Translations under genes and position numbers: made by a program
Notes under the pieces: generated by a model
Told to the model about the DNA's origin: nothing
Databases searched by the model: none
The model's input: only the letters and a program-made list of their open reading frames with translations
Assembly (NCBI GenBank): GCA_021155965.1
Contig: JAJNBJ010000013.1
Coordinates: 1-64,000, forward strand
Length of the DNA stretch: 64,000 nucleotides
From: Flavipsychrobacter sp.
GTDB taxonomy: Bacteria; Bacteroidota; Bacteroidia; Chitinophagales; Chitinophagaceae
Direction: 5' to 3'
Shown here: piece by piece, positions 1 to 8,468 of the stretch
Layout: each line of letters begins with the position of its first letter
Position numbering within the stretch: the first letter of the stretch is position 1

Positions 1-184
1 TTATTAACTATCTAATGAGCATGAACTTCAAATCTTCGCCAGCACAAATGGTGGTCAATTTGCCCCGGAATTAGATGGTCAACTTAATCGGTTTACGCAC
101 ATAACCACTAAAGTAGATTAGAGTTTACGATCAAATTCCTATAGCAAGTGAATTGGGAGTATCGAGAAAGTATCATAGAATAAA

Positions 185-218
185 GGAAATTATCCCGGAA
201 TAATCCGGAATAATTTCC
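185..218. repeat. Imperfect palindrome with internal CCGGAATAAT repeats
   Basis: Nine-base arms GGAAATTAT (185-193) and ATAATTTCC (210-218) enclose a loop that itself contains CCGGAATAAT-type repeats. The same CCGGAATAAT core recurs in the perfect palindrome about 50 bases downstream, so the two appear to be related elements. The role is unknown; a terminator for a gene left of the window or a protein-binding site are both possible. Confidence 0.6.
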
Positions 219-264
219 TTTGCATGAGAATCTTACCAAAGGTTTCGCCGAATGTTCAGACAGC

Positions 265-292
265 TTTCGGAATAATCCGGATTATTCCGAAA
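265..292. repeat. Perfect 28-bp palindrome
   Basis: Bases 265-292 are identical to their own reverse complement: the half-site TTTCGGAATAATCC is followed directly by its exact complement, with no spacer. It has no T-run, so a terminator is less likely than a dimeric protein-binding or recombination site. Related half-sites lie in the palindrome at 185-218. Confidence 0.75.
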
Positions 293-585
293 TAAATCCT
301 TGAATTATCAAGCTATTGACTATTTACTTCAGTAGAGTAGGGAGGGCGTGCTTCACAAAACCCGGGTATCATTTGTTCACTATCATGTAATGACTGATAA
401 ATCAATAGCGTATTATTAGCGTTCGGATCGTTGTGCGGTCATCATTATAACTTCATTTTTCCGATGAATGGTAGGGAATTCATGATTCAAGCATTGAGTG
501 CAAAACTCGACTAATTATCTAGTCATGTTGTTTAAGTAGTGATATTATTTTGGAGGAACACTATGGTCTACCCGTTTTTTGATCA

Positions 586-664
586 CTAAGGTGATTTAGC
601 TACTATGTGAATTATTATGCCGTTTGATAAGGTTTGAAACAGGCTGGCTTAGGCCAGTTTTTTT
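586..664 (+). ncRNA. Possible small RNA ending in a terminator
   Basis: A five-base-pair hairpin (ATCAC, loop TAAG, GTGAT) near 581-594 is followed about 50 bases later by a terminator-like hairpin (644-657) and a T-run. No coding sequence precedes it on the same strand inside the window, so the terminator may end a small transcript. No convincing promoter was found. Position of the 5' end is uncertain. Confidence 0.25.
644..664 (+). terminator. Intrinsic terminator
   Basis: The stem CTGGC (644-648) pairs with GCCAG (653-657) over a TTAG loop and is followed by seven T residues. This is the standard Rho-independent form for the + strand. It lies upstream of the efflux operon. Confidence 0.65.
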
Positions 665-699
665 ATTCGACAGACATGTTTCTATGAGGATATAAAAAA

Positions 700-984
700 T
701 TGCATCGGATAATAGTTGTTCTAAGTTATGAAAATCATACTGATGGTTATGCCTGCCAATCATTTCAATATCTTCGGTCTGATGTTCCTTATATCGATGA
801 AAACAATGAGGAACTCCGTTGTAACTGCAATAACCCGCAAAAATCATATAATCTTTTGACTGTAGCGATATCAGCTAAAATCTCCGAATGTTTCCACGAG
901 ATCGCAGGAACCATGACACTATCTATTGCAGGATTGGAATATACATTGTCCCTCGACGTGGGAGTAAATACCTCGGTTTGTTAA
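700..984 (+). CDS. Doubtful small ORF, 94 codons
   Basis: The frame opens with TTG and encodes 94 residues with five cysteines and no recognisable motif, signal peptide or family. There is a purine-rich GAGGA about 10 bases upstream of the TTG that could serve as a ribosome-binding site. It follows directly after the terminator at 644-664. A competing frame exists on the opposite strand (596-847). I list it because its amino-acid composition looks protein-like, but it may well be chance. Confidence 0.22.
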   Translation: MHRIIVVLSYENHTDGYACQSFQYLRSDVPYIDENNEELRCNCNNPQKSYNLLTVAISAKISECFHEIAGTMTLSIAGLEYTLSLDVGVNTSVC

Positions 985-1140
985 AGAAATTCGCATAACG
1001 GTTTTATTTATCTCATTTTCGCCTGCTAATTAGGAGAATGAGAATGGCTTAAAAATTGGTATGTGATTCCTGCCCGCATTAATATCAGGCATGATATTAA
1101 TACAGCGCTAACAAATTATATTTGAGAGGAATACCGTGAA

Positions 1141-4100
1141 ATGAGTTTACCCTCGCTATCATTACGTAGGCCTGTTTTAGCTATTGTGCTCAATATCATT
1201 ATCGTGGTATTTGGGGCGATTGGCTTTAAATACCTGGGCATTCGCGATTACCCGTCCATCGACCCACCCATAATTAATGTTCGAACCAATTATGCCGGTG
1301 CAAACCCAGATGTGGTAGAGTCGCAGATAACTGAACCGCTTGAAAAATCTATCAATGGTATATCAGGTATTAAAAACCTGTCATCAACCAGTTCGCAGGG
1401 ATCAAGCAATATAAGTGTTGAGTTTGACCTGGGTGTTGACCTGGAAGCTGCTGCCAACGATGTGCGGGACAAGGTATCGCAGGCTTCGCGCAGCTTGCCG
1501 CAGGATATAGATGCTCCCCCCGTAGTCTCAAAGGCGGACGCGAGCGCCTCGCCGATCATATCCATGACCGTTCAGAGCTCAACAAAAAATCCGCTCGAGC
1601 TTACCGACTATGCCGAGAATGTACTGCTGGAGCGGCTGCAGACCATCCCCGGCGTAAGTAGCATACAGGTATGGGGCGAGAAACTGTATGCCATGCGCCT
1701 TTGGCTTGATCCGCTGAAAATGGCAGGTTACGGGATCACCTTCCAGGATGTGCAGGCTGCCCTGCAACGGCAGAACGTGGAGCTTCCTGCCGGCAAAATA
1801 GCAGGATCTCAGGTCGAACTTTCCGTAAGAACGCTTGGCAGGCTGACTACAGAGGCGCAATTCAACAACCTGATCGTGAAGAATGTGGATAGCGTGGATA
1901 TCCACTTTAAGGATATTGGTGAGGCCGTGCTTGGTCCCGCAAACATAGAGTCGCAATTAAAAGAAAGTGGCGTACCCATGGTGGCGCTTGCTGTAATTCC
2001 ACAGCCGGGCTCGAATTATGTAGCCATTGCAGACGAGTTTTACAAGCGTTACGAGCAGCTGAAAAAGGACATTCCTGCCGGTTTTAAGGTCGATATAGCA
2101 ATGGATACCACGGAGTTCATCAAAAAATCCATACTCGAAGTGGAGGAAACGCTTGCTATCGCTTTCACGCTTGTTATCATCATTATATACCTGTTTTTCC
2201 GCGACTGGCTCATTGCGCTCCGCCCTTTGATAGATATACCTGTCAGCCTCATAGGGGCATTCTTTATAATGTACATCATGGGATTCACTATCAATATTCT
2301 CAGCCTGCTGGCAATAGTGCTGGCTACCGGCCTGGTGGTGGATGATGGCATTGTGGTCACGGAGAACATTTTCAAAAAGATAGAGCGGGGGATGAACAAG
2401 CATAAAGCTGCGAAGGAAGGCAGCGAGGAAATATACTTTGCGGTTATCTCTACATCCATTACCCTTGCGGTTGTCTTTCTGCCCATCATTTTCCTGCAGG
2501 GGTTTACCGGCAGGCTGTTTCGTGAGTTTGGTATCGTGGTTGCCGGTGCGGTATTGATCTCTGCTTTCGTATCGCTTACCCTTACCCCAGTTTTGAACGT
2601 GCTTATGACCAAGGATGTTCATAAGCCTTCGAAATTTTACCTTAAAACAGAGTCTTTTTTCCTGGGTATGGAAAGTAAATACCGGCGTGGGTTGGAATGG
2701 ATAATGAAGCATAAATGGGTTGCTGTTACGGGGGTAGTGGTTTCGTTTGCCTTGATCTTTATTATGGGTGGAAGTTTGCAGAGCGAACTGGCGCCACTGG
2801 AAGACCGCAGCAGGTTCCGGCTGCAGGTTTCGGCCCCGGAAGGTACTTCCTATGATGCCATGGATGCCTACATGGACAGGATAGTAGACCTTGTGCTGGA
2901 CAGTGTTCCGGAAAGGCAGGTGGCACTTTCGCTCACGGCTCCGGGCTCATCAGGAGGAGCCGTGAACAGCGGTATGGTAAATGTAAGGCTCGTAGATCCG
3001 TCAGAGCGCGAGCGTAGCCAGGCTGAAATAGTGCAGGATCTTGGAAAAGGCCTCCAGAAGCTCACTTTTGGCAAGGCATTCCCTGTGCAGGAGCAGACAA
3101 TATCCGTAAAGCGCACCGGGAGCTCATTCCCTGTAGTTTATGTGCTGCAGAACATTGACTTTGATAAGCTGGTAAAAGTATTGCCGCGCTTCCTGGATGA
3201 AGCAAATGCGGATAAAACATTCCAGGGTGTGGATGTAGACCTGAAGTTCAACAAACCCGAGCTGTCTATAACTATGGACCGCGCCAAGGCTTCGGACATG
3301 GGTATAGCCATCGGCGATGTGTCGCAGACATTGCAGTTTGCCCTCAGCAACGGCAGGATGGGTTTCTTTACCATTAGCGGCCGGCAATATCAGGTCATAG
3401 GGCAGGTATTCCGCGAGCAGCGCGATGCTCCTGTGGATCTTACCCAATACTACGTGCGGGCAAAAAACGGTACACTTGTATCTATAGATAATTTTGTGAA
3501 GATCACTGAATCAACAAGCCCCTCACGTATTTTCCATCATAACCGTTATAAGTCAGCAACTGTATCTGCTAATCTTGCGCCCGGTAAAACTATCGGTGAT
3601 GGGATTGATGCCATGGAAGGCATCTTCGAAAAGCTGAAAAAAGAAAAGCTGATAGACGATAGTTTCAACACAGCGCTTGCAGGCTCATCGCTCGATTACG
3701 TGGAGAGTTCCTCAAATACCACTTTCGCCTTCCTGTTGGCATTAGGCCTTATTTACCTCATACTGGCTGCACAGTTCGATAGTTTCCGCGATCCGCTTAT
3801 TATCATGTTCACGGTGCCGCTAGCGCTTGCGGGTGCGCTCATCTCGCTGGGTGTATTTGGGCAAACATTGAATATTTTCTCGCAGATAGGTATGATCATG
3901 CTCATTGGGTTGGTAACTAAAAATGGTATTCTTATTGTGGAATATGCCAACCAGATACGTGAGCGGGGTCTAAGCAAAGTAGAAGCAGCTATCGAGGCGT
4001 CAACCCTCCGCCTTCGGCCTATATTGATGACCAGTCTTGCTATGGTGTTTGGGGCATTGCCCATAGCAATGTCCCTCGGGGCAGCTTCAACTTCCCGTAA

Positions 4101-4236
4101 GTCGTTGGGTATTGTTATTGTGGGCGGGGTAATGTTCTCTTTAATGTTGTCATTGTTTATTGTACCGGTCATCTATTCTTTTCTCTCGGGAAAGAAGAAA
4201 GTAGAACAACCGGCTGATGAAAAATTGAGCGAGTAA
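1141..4236 (+). CDS. RND efflux permease (HAE1/AcrB type)
   Basis: Inner-membrane proton-driven pump subunit of an RND tripartite efflux system. At 1031 aa it has the full length of the family. The first transmembrane helix lies at about residues 11-30, followed by a periplasmic porter loop. The second helix bundle begins near 335 and contains the proton-relay pair Asp401-Asp402 in the motif GLVVDDGIVVTEN. The second half repeats the plan, with the last helix bundle from about 860 and an MIMLIGLVTKNGILIVEYAN-type helix carrying the conserved Lys. The start ATG follows a GAGAGGA sequence 10 bases upstream. Directly downstream is a TolC-like channel gene on the same strand, and the matching membrane-fusion protein lies tail-to-tail on the other strand. 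Substrate cannot be told from sequence. Confidence 0.97.
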   Translation: MSLPSLSLRRPVLAIVLNIIIVVFGAIGFKYLGIRDYPSIDPPIINVRTNYAGANPDVVESQITEPLEKSINGISGIKNLSSTSSQGSSNISVEFDLGVDLEAAANDVRDKVSQASRSLPQDIDAPPVVSKADASASPIISMTVQSSTKNPLELTDYAENVLLERLQTIPGVSSIQVWGEKLYAMRLWLDPLKMAGYGITFQDVQAALQRQNVELPAGKIAGSQVELSVRTLGRLTTEAQFNNLIVKNVDSVDIHFKDIGEAVLGPANIESQLKESGVPMVALAVIPQPGSNYVAIADEFYKRYEQLKKDIPAGFKVDIAMDTTEFIKKSILEVEETLAIAFTLVIIIIYLFFRDWLIALRPLIDIPVSLIGAFFIMYIMGFTINILSLLAIVLATGLVVDDGIVVTENIFKKIERGMNKHKAAKEGSEEIYFAVISTSITLAVVFLPIIFLQGFTGRLFREFGIVVAGAVLISAFVSLTLTPVLNVLMTKDVHKPSKFYLKTESFFLGMESKYRRGLEWIMKHKWVAVTGVVVSFALIFIMGGSLQSELAPLEDRSRFRLQVSAPEGTSYDAMDAYMDRIVDLVLDSVPERQVALSLTAPGSSGGAVNSGMVNVRLVDPSERERSQAEIVQDLGKGLQKLTFGKAFPVQEQTISVKRTGSSFPVVYVLQNIDFDKLVKVLPRFLDEANADKTFQGVDVDLKFNKPELSITMDRAKASDMGIAIGDVSQTLQFALSNGRMGFFTISGRQYQVIGQVFREQRDAPVDLTQYYVRAKNGTLVSIDNFVKITESTSPSRIFHHNRYKSATVSANLAPGKTIGDGIDAMEGIFEKLKKEKLIDDSFNTALAGSSLDYVESSSNTTFAFLLALGLIYLILAAQFDSFRDPLIIMFTVPLALAGALISLGVFGQTLNIFSQIGMIMLIGLVTKNGILIVEYANQIRERGLSKVEAAIEASTLRLRPILMTSLAMVFGALPIAMSLGAASTSRKSLGIVIVGGVMFSLMLSLFIVPVIYSFLSGKKKVEQPADEKLSE

Positions 4237-4242
4237 CAAATA

Positions 4243-4301
4243 GCTCCTCTCCACCTGTGAAGAGGCGGGGTGGGGTTTAGTAGCCCGGCCTTCAGGCCGG
4301 G
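4243..4301. repeat. GC-rich REP-like hairpins
   Basis: Between the permease and channel genes lie two GC-rich fold-back segments: a CTCCTCTCCACC/GAGGCGGGG-type segment (about 4243-4276) and a perfect hairpin CCCGGCC-TTCA-GGCCGGG (4284-4301). Similar GC-rich intergenic hairpins are common dispersed elements in Bacteroidota. It is followed by a purine run, not a T-run, so it is more likely a REP-like repeat or an mRNA processing/stability hairpin within the operon than a terminator for +. Confidence 0.6.
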
Positions 4302-4341
4302 GGAAAAAGAAATAATATGATTGGCTTTAGCCGAAATCAAA

Positions 4342-5640
4342 ATGAGTGGAATAAAATACATAACTATACTGATCTTCTGCTTTGGCGCTGCTCACGCCCA
4401 GCTACATCTCTCTATGGAGAGTGCAATAGCCCGTACGCTCAAGCATAATTTCGACATCAGTATGGCAGATATATCCGTGCAGCAGGCCACAAGGAACAAT
4501 ACGCTGGGCAATGCCGGTTTTGCACCCACGGTAGCCTTGAATGCTACTGCAACAAAAACATGGAGCAACACATATAATGAGCTGGCAAGTGGTTCTGTGC
4601 AGAATAATCCTCGCGCCAGCAGCGTCAATTACGCTCCCGGTCTGTCTGTGAACTGGACAATTTTTGACGGGGGGCGGATGTTCCTGGTGAAAAAACAACT
4701 GGGTGAGCTGGAATCATTGACAAAAGAGCAATTGAAATTACAGGTGCAGGCCATGGTGTCCCGTACCATACAGATGTATGCCGAGGTGGTCTGGCGGCAA
4801 AAGCAATTGTTGGCAGTTACAACCGCACTTTCTCTCGCAAAGACCCGCATGGATATTTCCTATATGAAGTATGATCTGGGTGCTGGGGCCAAAGTGGATT
4901 ATCTCCAGGCACGGGTTGACTATAATGCCCGCCAGTCCGATTCGCTTACGTTTGTGGGCAACCTGGCGCAGGCACGCGATTCCCTAATTGTATTGATGGG
5001 TGGCGATGATGATATCCCCTTCACAGTAGATGATTCCGTGGCACTGAATACTAACCTTGTACCTATAGACAAAGAAAGGCTGAAAGAGGTAAATCTCAAC
5101 TTGAGCGTGTTCCGTTATAATGTAGGTATCTCCCGGCTGAACGCACGCATTGCCAAAACAAATTTTTTGCCGCAGCTGGATCTCAATGGTGGGTATAACT
5201 ATTCGCGCACTACCAATGCCACCGGTTTCTCGCTCTTCAGCCGCAGTTATGGCCCCAACGTTAACCTCACTTTGAGTGTGCCCGTATTCGATGGCGGTAA
5301 TATAAGACGGCAGGCAAAAGTGGCATCGCTGCAGGCGATAAGAGACGATCTGTTATATCAGAAACAGAATACTGTTGTGAGCAGGCAATACCGTACCGCC
5401 TGGAAAAATTACCAGTTGGCTGTTGCCGCTTATAACCTGAACAATGAGAATATAAAGTACGCAAAAGAGAACCTTGATGTGCAAACGGCGCGCTTTAGGG
5501 TAGGGGTGGGCACTACGCTCGAAGTTCGCCAGGCTGAGAATGACTATGTTACCGCATTGCAGTCGTTATACACCGCTGCGTATAATCTCAAAGTCGTGGA
5601 AACTGTTGTGCTGGAGCTTGAAAACCAGTTGGTGAAGTAG
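4342..5640 (+). CDS. TolC-family outer-membrane efflux channel
   Basis: Outer-membrane factor of the RND pump; TolC-type trimers form a beta-barrel with a long alpha-helical tunnel. The chosen ATG at 4342 gives 432 aa beginning MSGIKYITILIFCFGAAHA, a clean signal peptide cleaved before QLHLSMESAI; an in-frame TTG at 4321 would add seven residues that do not improve the signal. Two repeats of long helical segments are visible (about residues 20-220 and 240-432), with the typical ARFRVGVGTTLEVRQAENDY motif near the C-terminus. It lies 105 bases downstream of the permease and ends one base from the stop of the convergent membrane-fusion gene. Confidence 0.95.
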   Translation: MSGIKYITILIFCFGAAHAQLHLSMESAIARTLKHNFDISMADISVQQATRNNTLGNAGFAPTVALNATATKTWSNTYNELASGSVQNNPRASSVNYAPGLSVNWTIFDGGRMFLVKKQLGELESLTKEQLKLQVQAMVSRTIQMYAEVVWRQKQLLAVTTALSLAKTRMDISYMKYDLGAGAKVDYLQARVDYNARQSDSLTFVGNLAQARDSLIVLMGGDDDIPFTVDDSVALNTNLVPIDKERLKEVNLNLSVFRYNVGISRLNARIAKTNFLPQLDLNGGYNYSRTTNATGFSLFSRSYGPNVNLTLSVPVFDGGNIRRQAKVASLQAIRDDLLYQKQNTVVSRQYRTAWKNYQLAVAAYNLNNENIKYAKENLDVQTARFRVGVGTTLEVRQAENDYVTALQSLYTAAYNLKVVETVVLELENQLVK

Positions 5641-5641
5641 T

Positions 5642-6706
5642 TTAACCCCTCACAGTCACCTTCACCTTCATGTCATCCTTCACCTGCATCATACCCGTGG
5701 TCAACACTGTGTCCCCTTCTTTCAGACCTTTCAGAACTTCCACCTTGTCGTTTGTGCGGGTGCCTATCGTTACAGTTACCAGTTTAGCTTTGCCGCCGTT
5801 CACAACCGCCACTTTTTTATCCCTGTCCGTTGGTATCACTGACTGCGGCGGTATTAGCAGCGCATTTTGATTGGTATTGAGCGGTATCACCACATGAGTG
5901 AACGCACCCGCCACCAGTTTATGGTCTTCATTTTGCACCAGTGCGCGCACTTTTATCGTACGGGTTACGGTATTGGCAGTGGGCTCAAGAGCGCTTATCA
6001 CGCCCGTAAAAGTGTCCAGCGATCCGGTTACCGTAAAGCGTACCACCTTTCCATTAGGCACCTCGCGCTTATATTGGTCCGGTACCGTAAAGTCCATTTT
6101 AAGGATACGTGTTTGTTGCAGTGTCGCGATCACCGTTGCAGGAGTTATCACTGCGCCCACGCTCACGTTACGTATACCAATCCGTCCGTTGAATGGTGCA
6201 TAGATAACCGTTTTTCGCAATTGCGCCTCATAAAAAGCTATATCTGCGTCTATGGACTGTATTTGTGCTGTCGTGGTCTCATAATCCTGCTTGCTGATGC
6301 CTCCTATGCGCAGCAATTCCGCCTGCCTTGCTTTAATTTTTTCCTGCAGTTCACGCTGTGCTTTCGATTTTTGTATCTGTGCTTTAATGTCCTCGTTATA
6401 TAATTGTACCAGCGGTTTTCCTTTAGTTACTTTTCCGCCTTCTGTAAAAGAGATGCTGGTTACCCTTCCCGCTACTTCTGATACTATTTCTACGTCCTCG
6501 TTAGGAAACAATGAGCCGCTGGTGGTGTACTCCGTCTGGAAGGGTTCTCCTTTTATGACGATACCTTCGGCAACTAGCAAACTTGGCCGACTGCTTTTTT
6601 TAGTCTCCTTCTTTTCCTCTTTGCCATCCTTGCAGGAGGTCAGCCCAAATAATATAGTGATGTAAAGGACCGGCTTAAAATATTTCGTAACAACAAGCAT
6701 ACGCAT
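5642..6706 (-). CDS. RND periplasmic adaptor (membrane-fusion lipoprotein)
   Basis: HlyD/AcrA-type adaptor that bridges the permease and the TolC channel. An open frame extends upstream to 6904, but the ATG at 6706 is preferred because it yields a lipoprotein signal, MRMLVVTKYFKPVLYITILFG, ending in the lipobox LTSC. Mature features are a barrel-sandwich (lipoyl-like) half with TSGSLFPNEDVEIVSEVAGRV-like sequence, a short helical hairpin (KAQRELQEKIKARQAELLRIGG), the second lipoyl half (IYAPFNGRIGIRNVSVGAVI) and a beta-barrel/membrane-proximal part. Length is 354 aa. Its stop faces that of the TolC gene with a single intervening base, so it must be transcribed from its own promoter, unlike the usual adaptor-permease-channel operon. 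Confidence 0.94.
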   Translation of the reverse strand: MRMLVVTKYFKPVLYITILFGLTSCKDGKEEKKETKKSSRPSLLVAEGIVIKGEPFQTEYTTSGSLFPNEDVEIVSEVAGRVTSISFTEGGKVTKGKPLVQLYNEDIKAQIQKSKAQRELQEKIKARQAELLRIGGISKQDYETTTAQIQSIDADIAFYEAQLRKTVIYAPFNGRIGIRNVSVGAVITPATVIATLQQTRILKMDFTVPDQYKREVPNGKVVRFTVTGSLDTFTGVISALEPTANTVTRTIKVRALVQNEDHKLVAGAFTHVVIPLNTNQNALLIPPQSVIPTDRDKKVAVVNGGKAKLVTVTIGTRTNDKVEVLKGLKEGDTVLTTGMMQVKDDMKVKVTVRG

Positions 6707-7177
6707 AGTAAAGATATGTTTATTCAAGTCCATATAGCCGATGATTAGAATATTTCTTTTTTGCAAACACGCTTGGCCTTGCACCTCAGAATGTGCATAA
6801 GTAATGATAGCACTTTTTACCGGATTCCAAGGATCAATGTAAATATTCGCCTGTTTGCAATAAATTCTATTCTCATCAAACGTAATCATTAGGTTGACTG
6901 CCAATTAATTGTTATTGATAAAAAGCATTCCATTAAGATAATGGAATTGTAAAAAATAGCCCAATTTATGCCCCTACCTGGGCTCAAACTCCAATTAGTG
7001 AACGCAGGTTAAGATACTCCCGGACATGCCTATAAAAGAATAGCTAACCTGCTCTTAGCTCAAAGGGATAAACAACGATACTCTTTTTGCTCAAGTGGTA
7101 CTCCTGTTTACTCTGGTATTTTTAACTTTTTTGCATTACAACACTTACAGTATTTTATCTAAATTGCATAAACAGCT
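6707..7177. other. Intergenic, divergent promoter region
   Basis: These 471 bases separate the divergently transcribed adaptor and acetyltransferase genes and should contain both promoters. No clear TTTG/TAnnTTTG pair was found. The segment 6907-6945 is AT-rich with a short ATTAAG/CTTAAT-like fold. A 3'-tRNA-like string near 6968-6995 was considered and rejected. Confidence 0.45.
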
Positions 7178-7741
7178 ATGGTAATACAAAAGCATTATTT
7201 TCTTACTACTGACCGGATAGGATTTCGTGCGTGGGATCTGGCAGACGTAGATATCGCAATGGAACTGCGAAACGATCTGGTAGCAACCGGACATATTAAA
7301 AACAAAGCGAGCACGGGTATTATCTACCGGAAGCTGCTGACAGAGCAGAAGATTTTGAAGCTATACAATGTTCAGTATTGGCCGATCTTCCAGCTTAAAA
7401 AAAATATCTTTATCGGTTGTTGCGGCTTGCGGCCATATGACCCGAACAAAAAAATCTATGAGGTAGGCGTGTTTATCAAACAGCAATTTTGGCGGAAAGG
7501 GTACGCAACAGAAGCTGCAAGGGCAATGGTTGGGTACGCTTTTAATAATCTCGATGCTGTGGGTTTGTGCGCAGGTCATAGCATAGACAATGCTATTCAG
7601 AAAAGGTTGCTTCAAAAGTTAGGGTTTGATTACTTCTACGATGAATACCATTCGCCAAGCAAGGGTGACCGATCAATCTATCTGCTGCAAAAGGCATTAC
7701 ATGACCAAACATGTGACTTTTGCTATAAAGTCTGCGAATAG
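7178..7741 (+). CDS. GNAT-family N-acetyltransferase
   Basis: Predicted acetyl-CoA-dependent N-acetyltransferase of the RimJ/RimL type; the acceptor is unknown. The 187-aa product begins with the strand typical of this subfamily (TTDRIGFRAWDLADVD) and has the acetyl-CoA pyrophosphate-binding motif as FWRKGYATEAARAMVGYAF at about residues 107-126. A following segment, LCAGHSIDNAIQKRLLQKLGF, matches the N-x-x-S/K-x-x-x-x-x-K-x-G-F motif of the C-terminal part. It is monocistronic as far as can be seen; the next gene on the same strand starts 164 bases later. Confidence 0.9.
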   Translation: MVIQKHYFLTTDRIGFRAWDLADVDIAMELRNDLVATGHIKNKASTGIIYRKLLTEQKILKLYNVQYWPIFQLKKNIFIGCCGLRPYDPNKKIYEVGVFIKQQFWRKGYATEAARAMVGYAFNNLDAVGLCAGHSIDNAIQKRLLQKLGFDYFYDEYHSPSKGDRSIYLLQKALHDQTCDFCYKVCE

Positions 7742-7905
7742 TGTTCAGTAGCTCATAGACATTTCAACAACAGAAAGGCGGAAGTTGCTTTGCCCATTAT
7801 TTTACTCAACTTGCATTGTCTTAAAATTGTCAAAAAAGCTGGTGAAATGGCATGGTTAATACATGCGCGGAGTACTTTAGTGCGGCAATTTCTAGCCTCC
7901 ACGCC

Positions 7906-8241
7906 ATGAAAGAGAAGCATGTACCCCAGTTTATACTCATTGACGATGATCCAGTCAATAATATGCTGGTCGGTAAGCTCATTAAGAACCAATTTCCGCA
8001 TGCGATCATCTGTACATTTACAGAAGCCGATTCGGGACTGAACTATATATGTGGCCAATATGGTGATGTGCAGAAGGATATAGTAGTACTTTTCCTGGAC
8101 ATTAATATGCCTGTGGTAGACGGTTGGGAGTTCTTAAATTCCTTCATAGGGTTGCCAAAAGCGATGCAGCAACATTTTATTATTTACATGCTCTCGTCGT
8201 CATTCGCAACTGCAGACGTTGAAAAGGCTGAGTCATATTAG
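7906..8241 (+). pseudogene. CheY-like receiver, probably frameshifted at its 3' end
   Basis: Single-domain response regulator. The frame opens at 7852, but the ATG at 7906 (MKEKHVPQFILIDDDP) fits the receiver start. Acidic residues Asp13-Asp15, the phospho-acceptor Asp65 in LFLDINMPVVDGWEF and the Ser97/Ser98 switch position are present. The frame stops at AESY, before the strand with the invariant Lys. In the +1 frame the DNA continues as ATT AGG GTA AAA GGA TCT and reads IRVKGSAMKLDNCKK to a stop at 8282-8284. This resembles the missing VKGF-x-KPL strand, with Leu for Pro. I infer a one-base insertion around 8227-8236. Even restored, the last helix is short, so the protein is probably not functional. 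Confidence 0.6.
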
Positions 8242-8374
8242 GGTAAAAGGATCTGCGATGAAACTTGATAATTGTAAAAAATAAAATTATACTTTTTCAA
8301 AGGTCGAATATAACTTGAGTTTGTGGCATGTTATACATGCAGCTTGCTGACATGTGTCGCATCTTTTTTTTTCG

Positions 8375-8382
8375 TATCTTCA
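8375..8382 (+). promoter_or_regulatory. Possible -7 element for the trehalose genes
   Basis: TTCGTATCTTCA (8371-8382) upstream of the trehalose synthase gene is nearly the same as TTCGTATCTTCT upstream of the convergent GH15 gene. Both approximate the Bacteroidota -7 element. A clear -33 TTTG is not seen here, so confidence is low. Confidence 0.35.
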
Positions 8383-8468
8383 CTAGTGACGCATTGTAGT
8401 CACTCTTCAATAGGTTCAACGATACCTATCGCATTTGCCGCATTTATATTGACTGAAAAACTTGTGTT

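Larger units (their letters stand above)
1..1140. other. Mostly non-coding left edge
   Basis: This stretch holds no gene that I can support with confidence. It contains two palindromic elements (about 185-218 and 265-292), a small hairpin (586-599) and an intrinsic-terminator-like structure (644-664), which are listed separately. A weak TTG-initiated reading frame at 700-984 is also listed separately. The first 120 bases carry a short open stretch on + that ends at a TAG near 119; it has an in-frame stop at its left end, so it could be the tail of a decayed gene. Confidence 0.6.

Noticed and set aside
1-121. Open + frame reading LSNEHELQIFASTNGGQF and on to a TAG
   Set aside because: Only about 37 codons, with a TAA at positions 5-7 in the same frame. 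It may be the end of a broken gene, but nothing in the window can confirm it.
596-847. 83-codon frame on -
   Set aside because: It runs through the terminator at 644-664 on the opposite strand, begins with no ribosome-binding site and shows no protein features.
2049-2612. Long minus-strand frames inside the RND permease gene (also 1957-2712)
   Set aside because: They are antisense shadows of a well-supported membrane-protein gene.
6961-7010. tRNA-like 3' end on minus (GAGTTTGAGCCC followed by GGGGCA)
   Set aside because: The T-stem does not pair, no anticodon arm or D arm is visible, and no host tRNA could be matched by eye. A covariance search would settle it.
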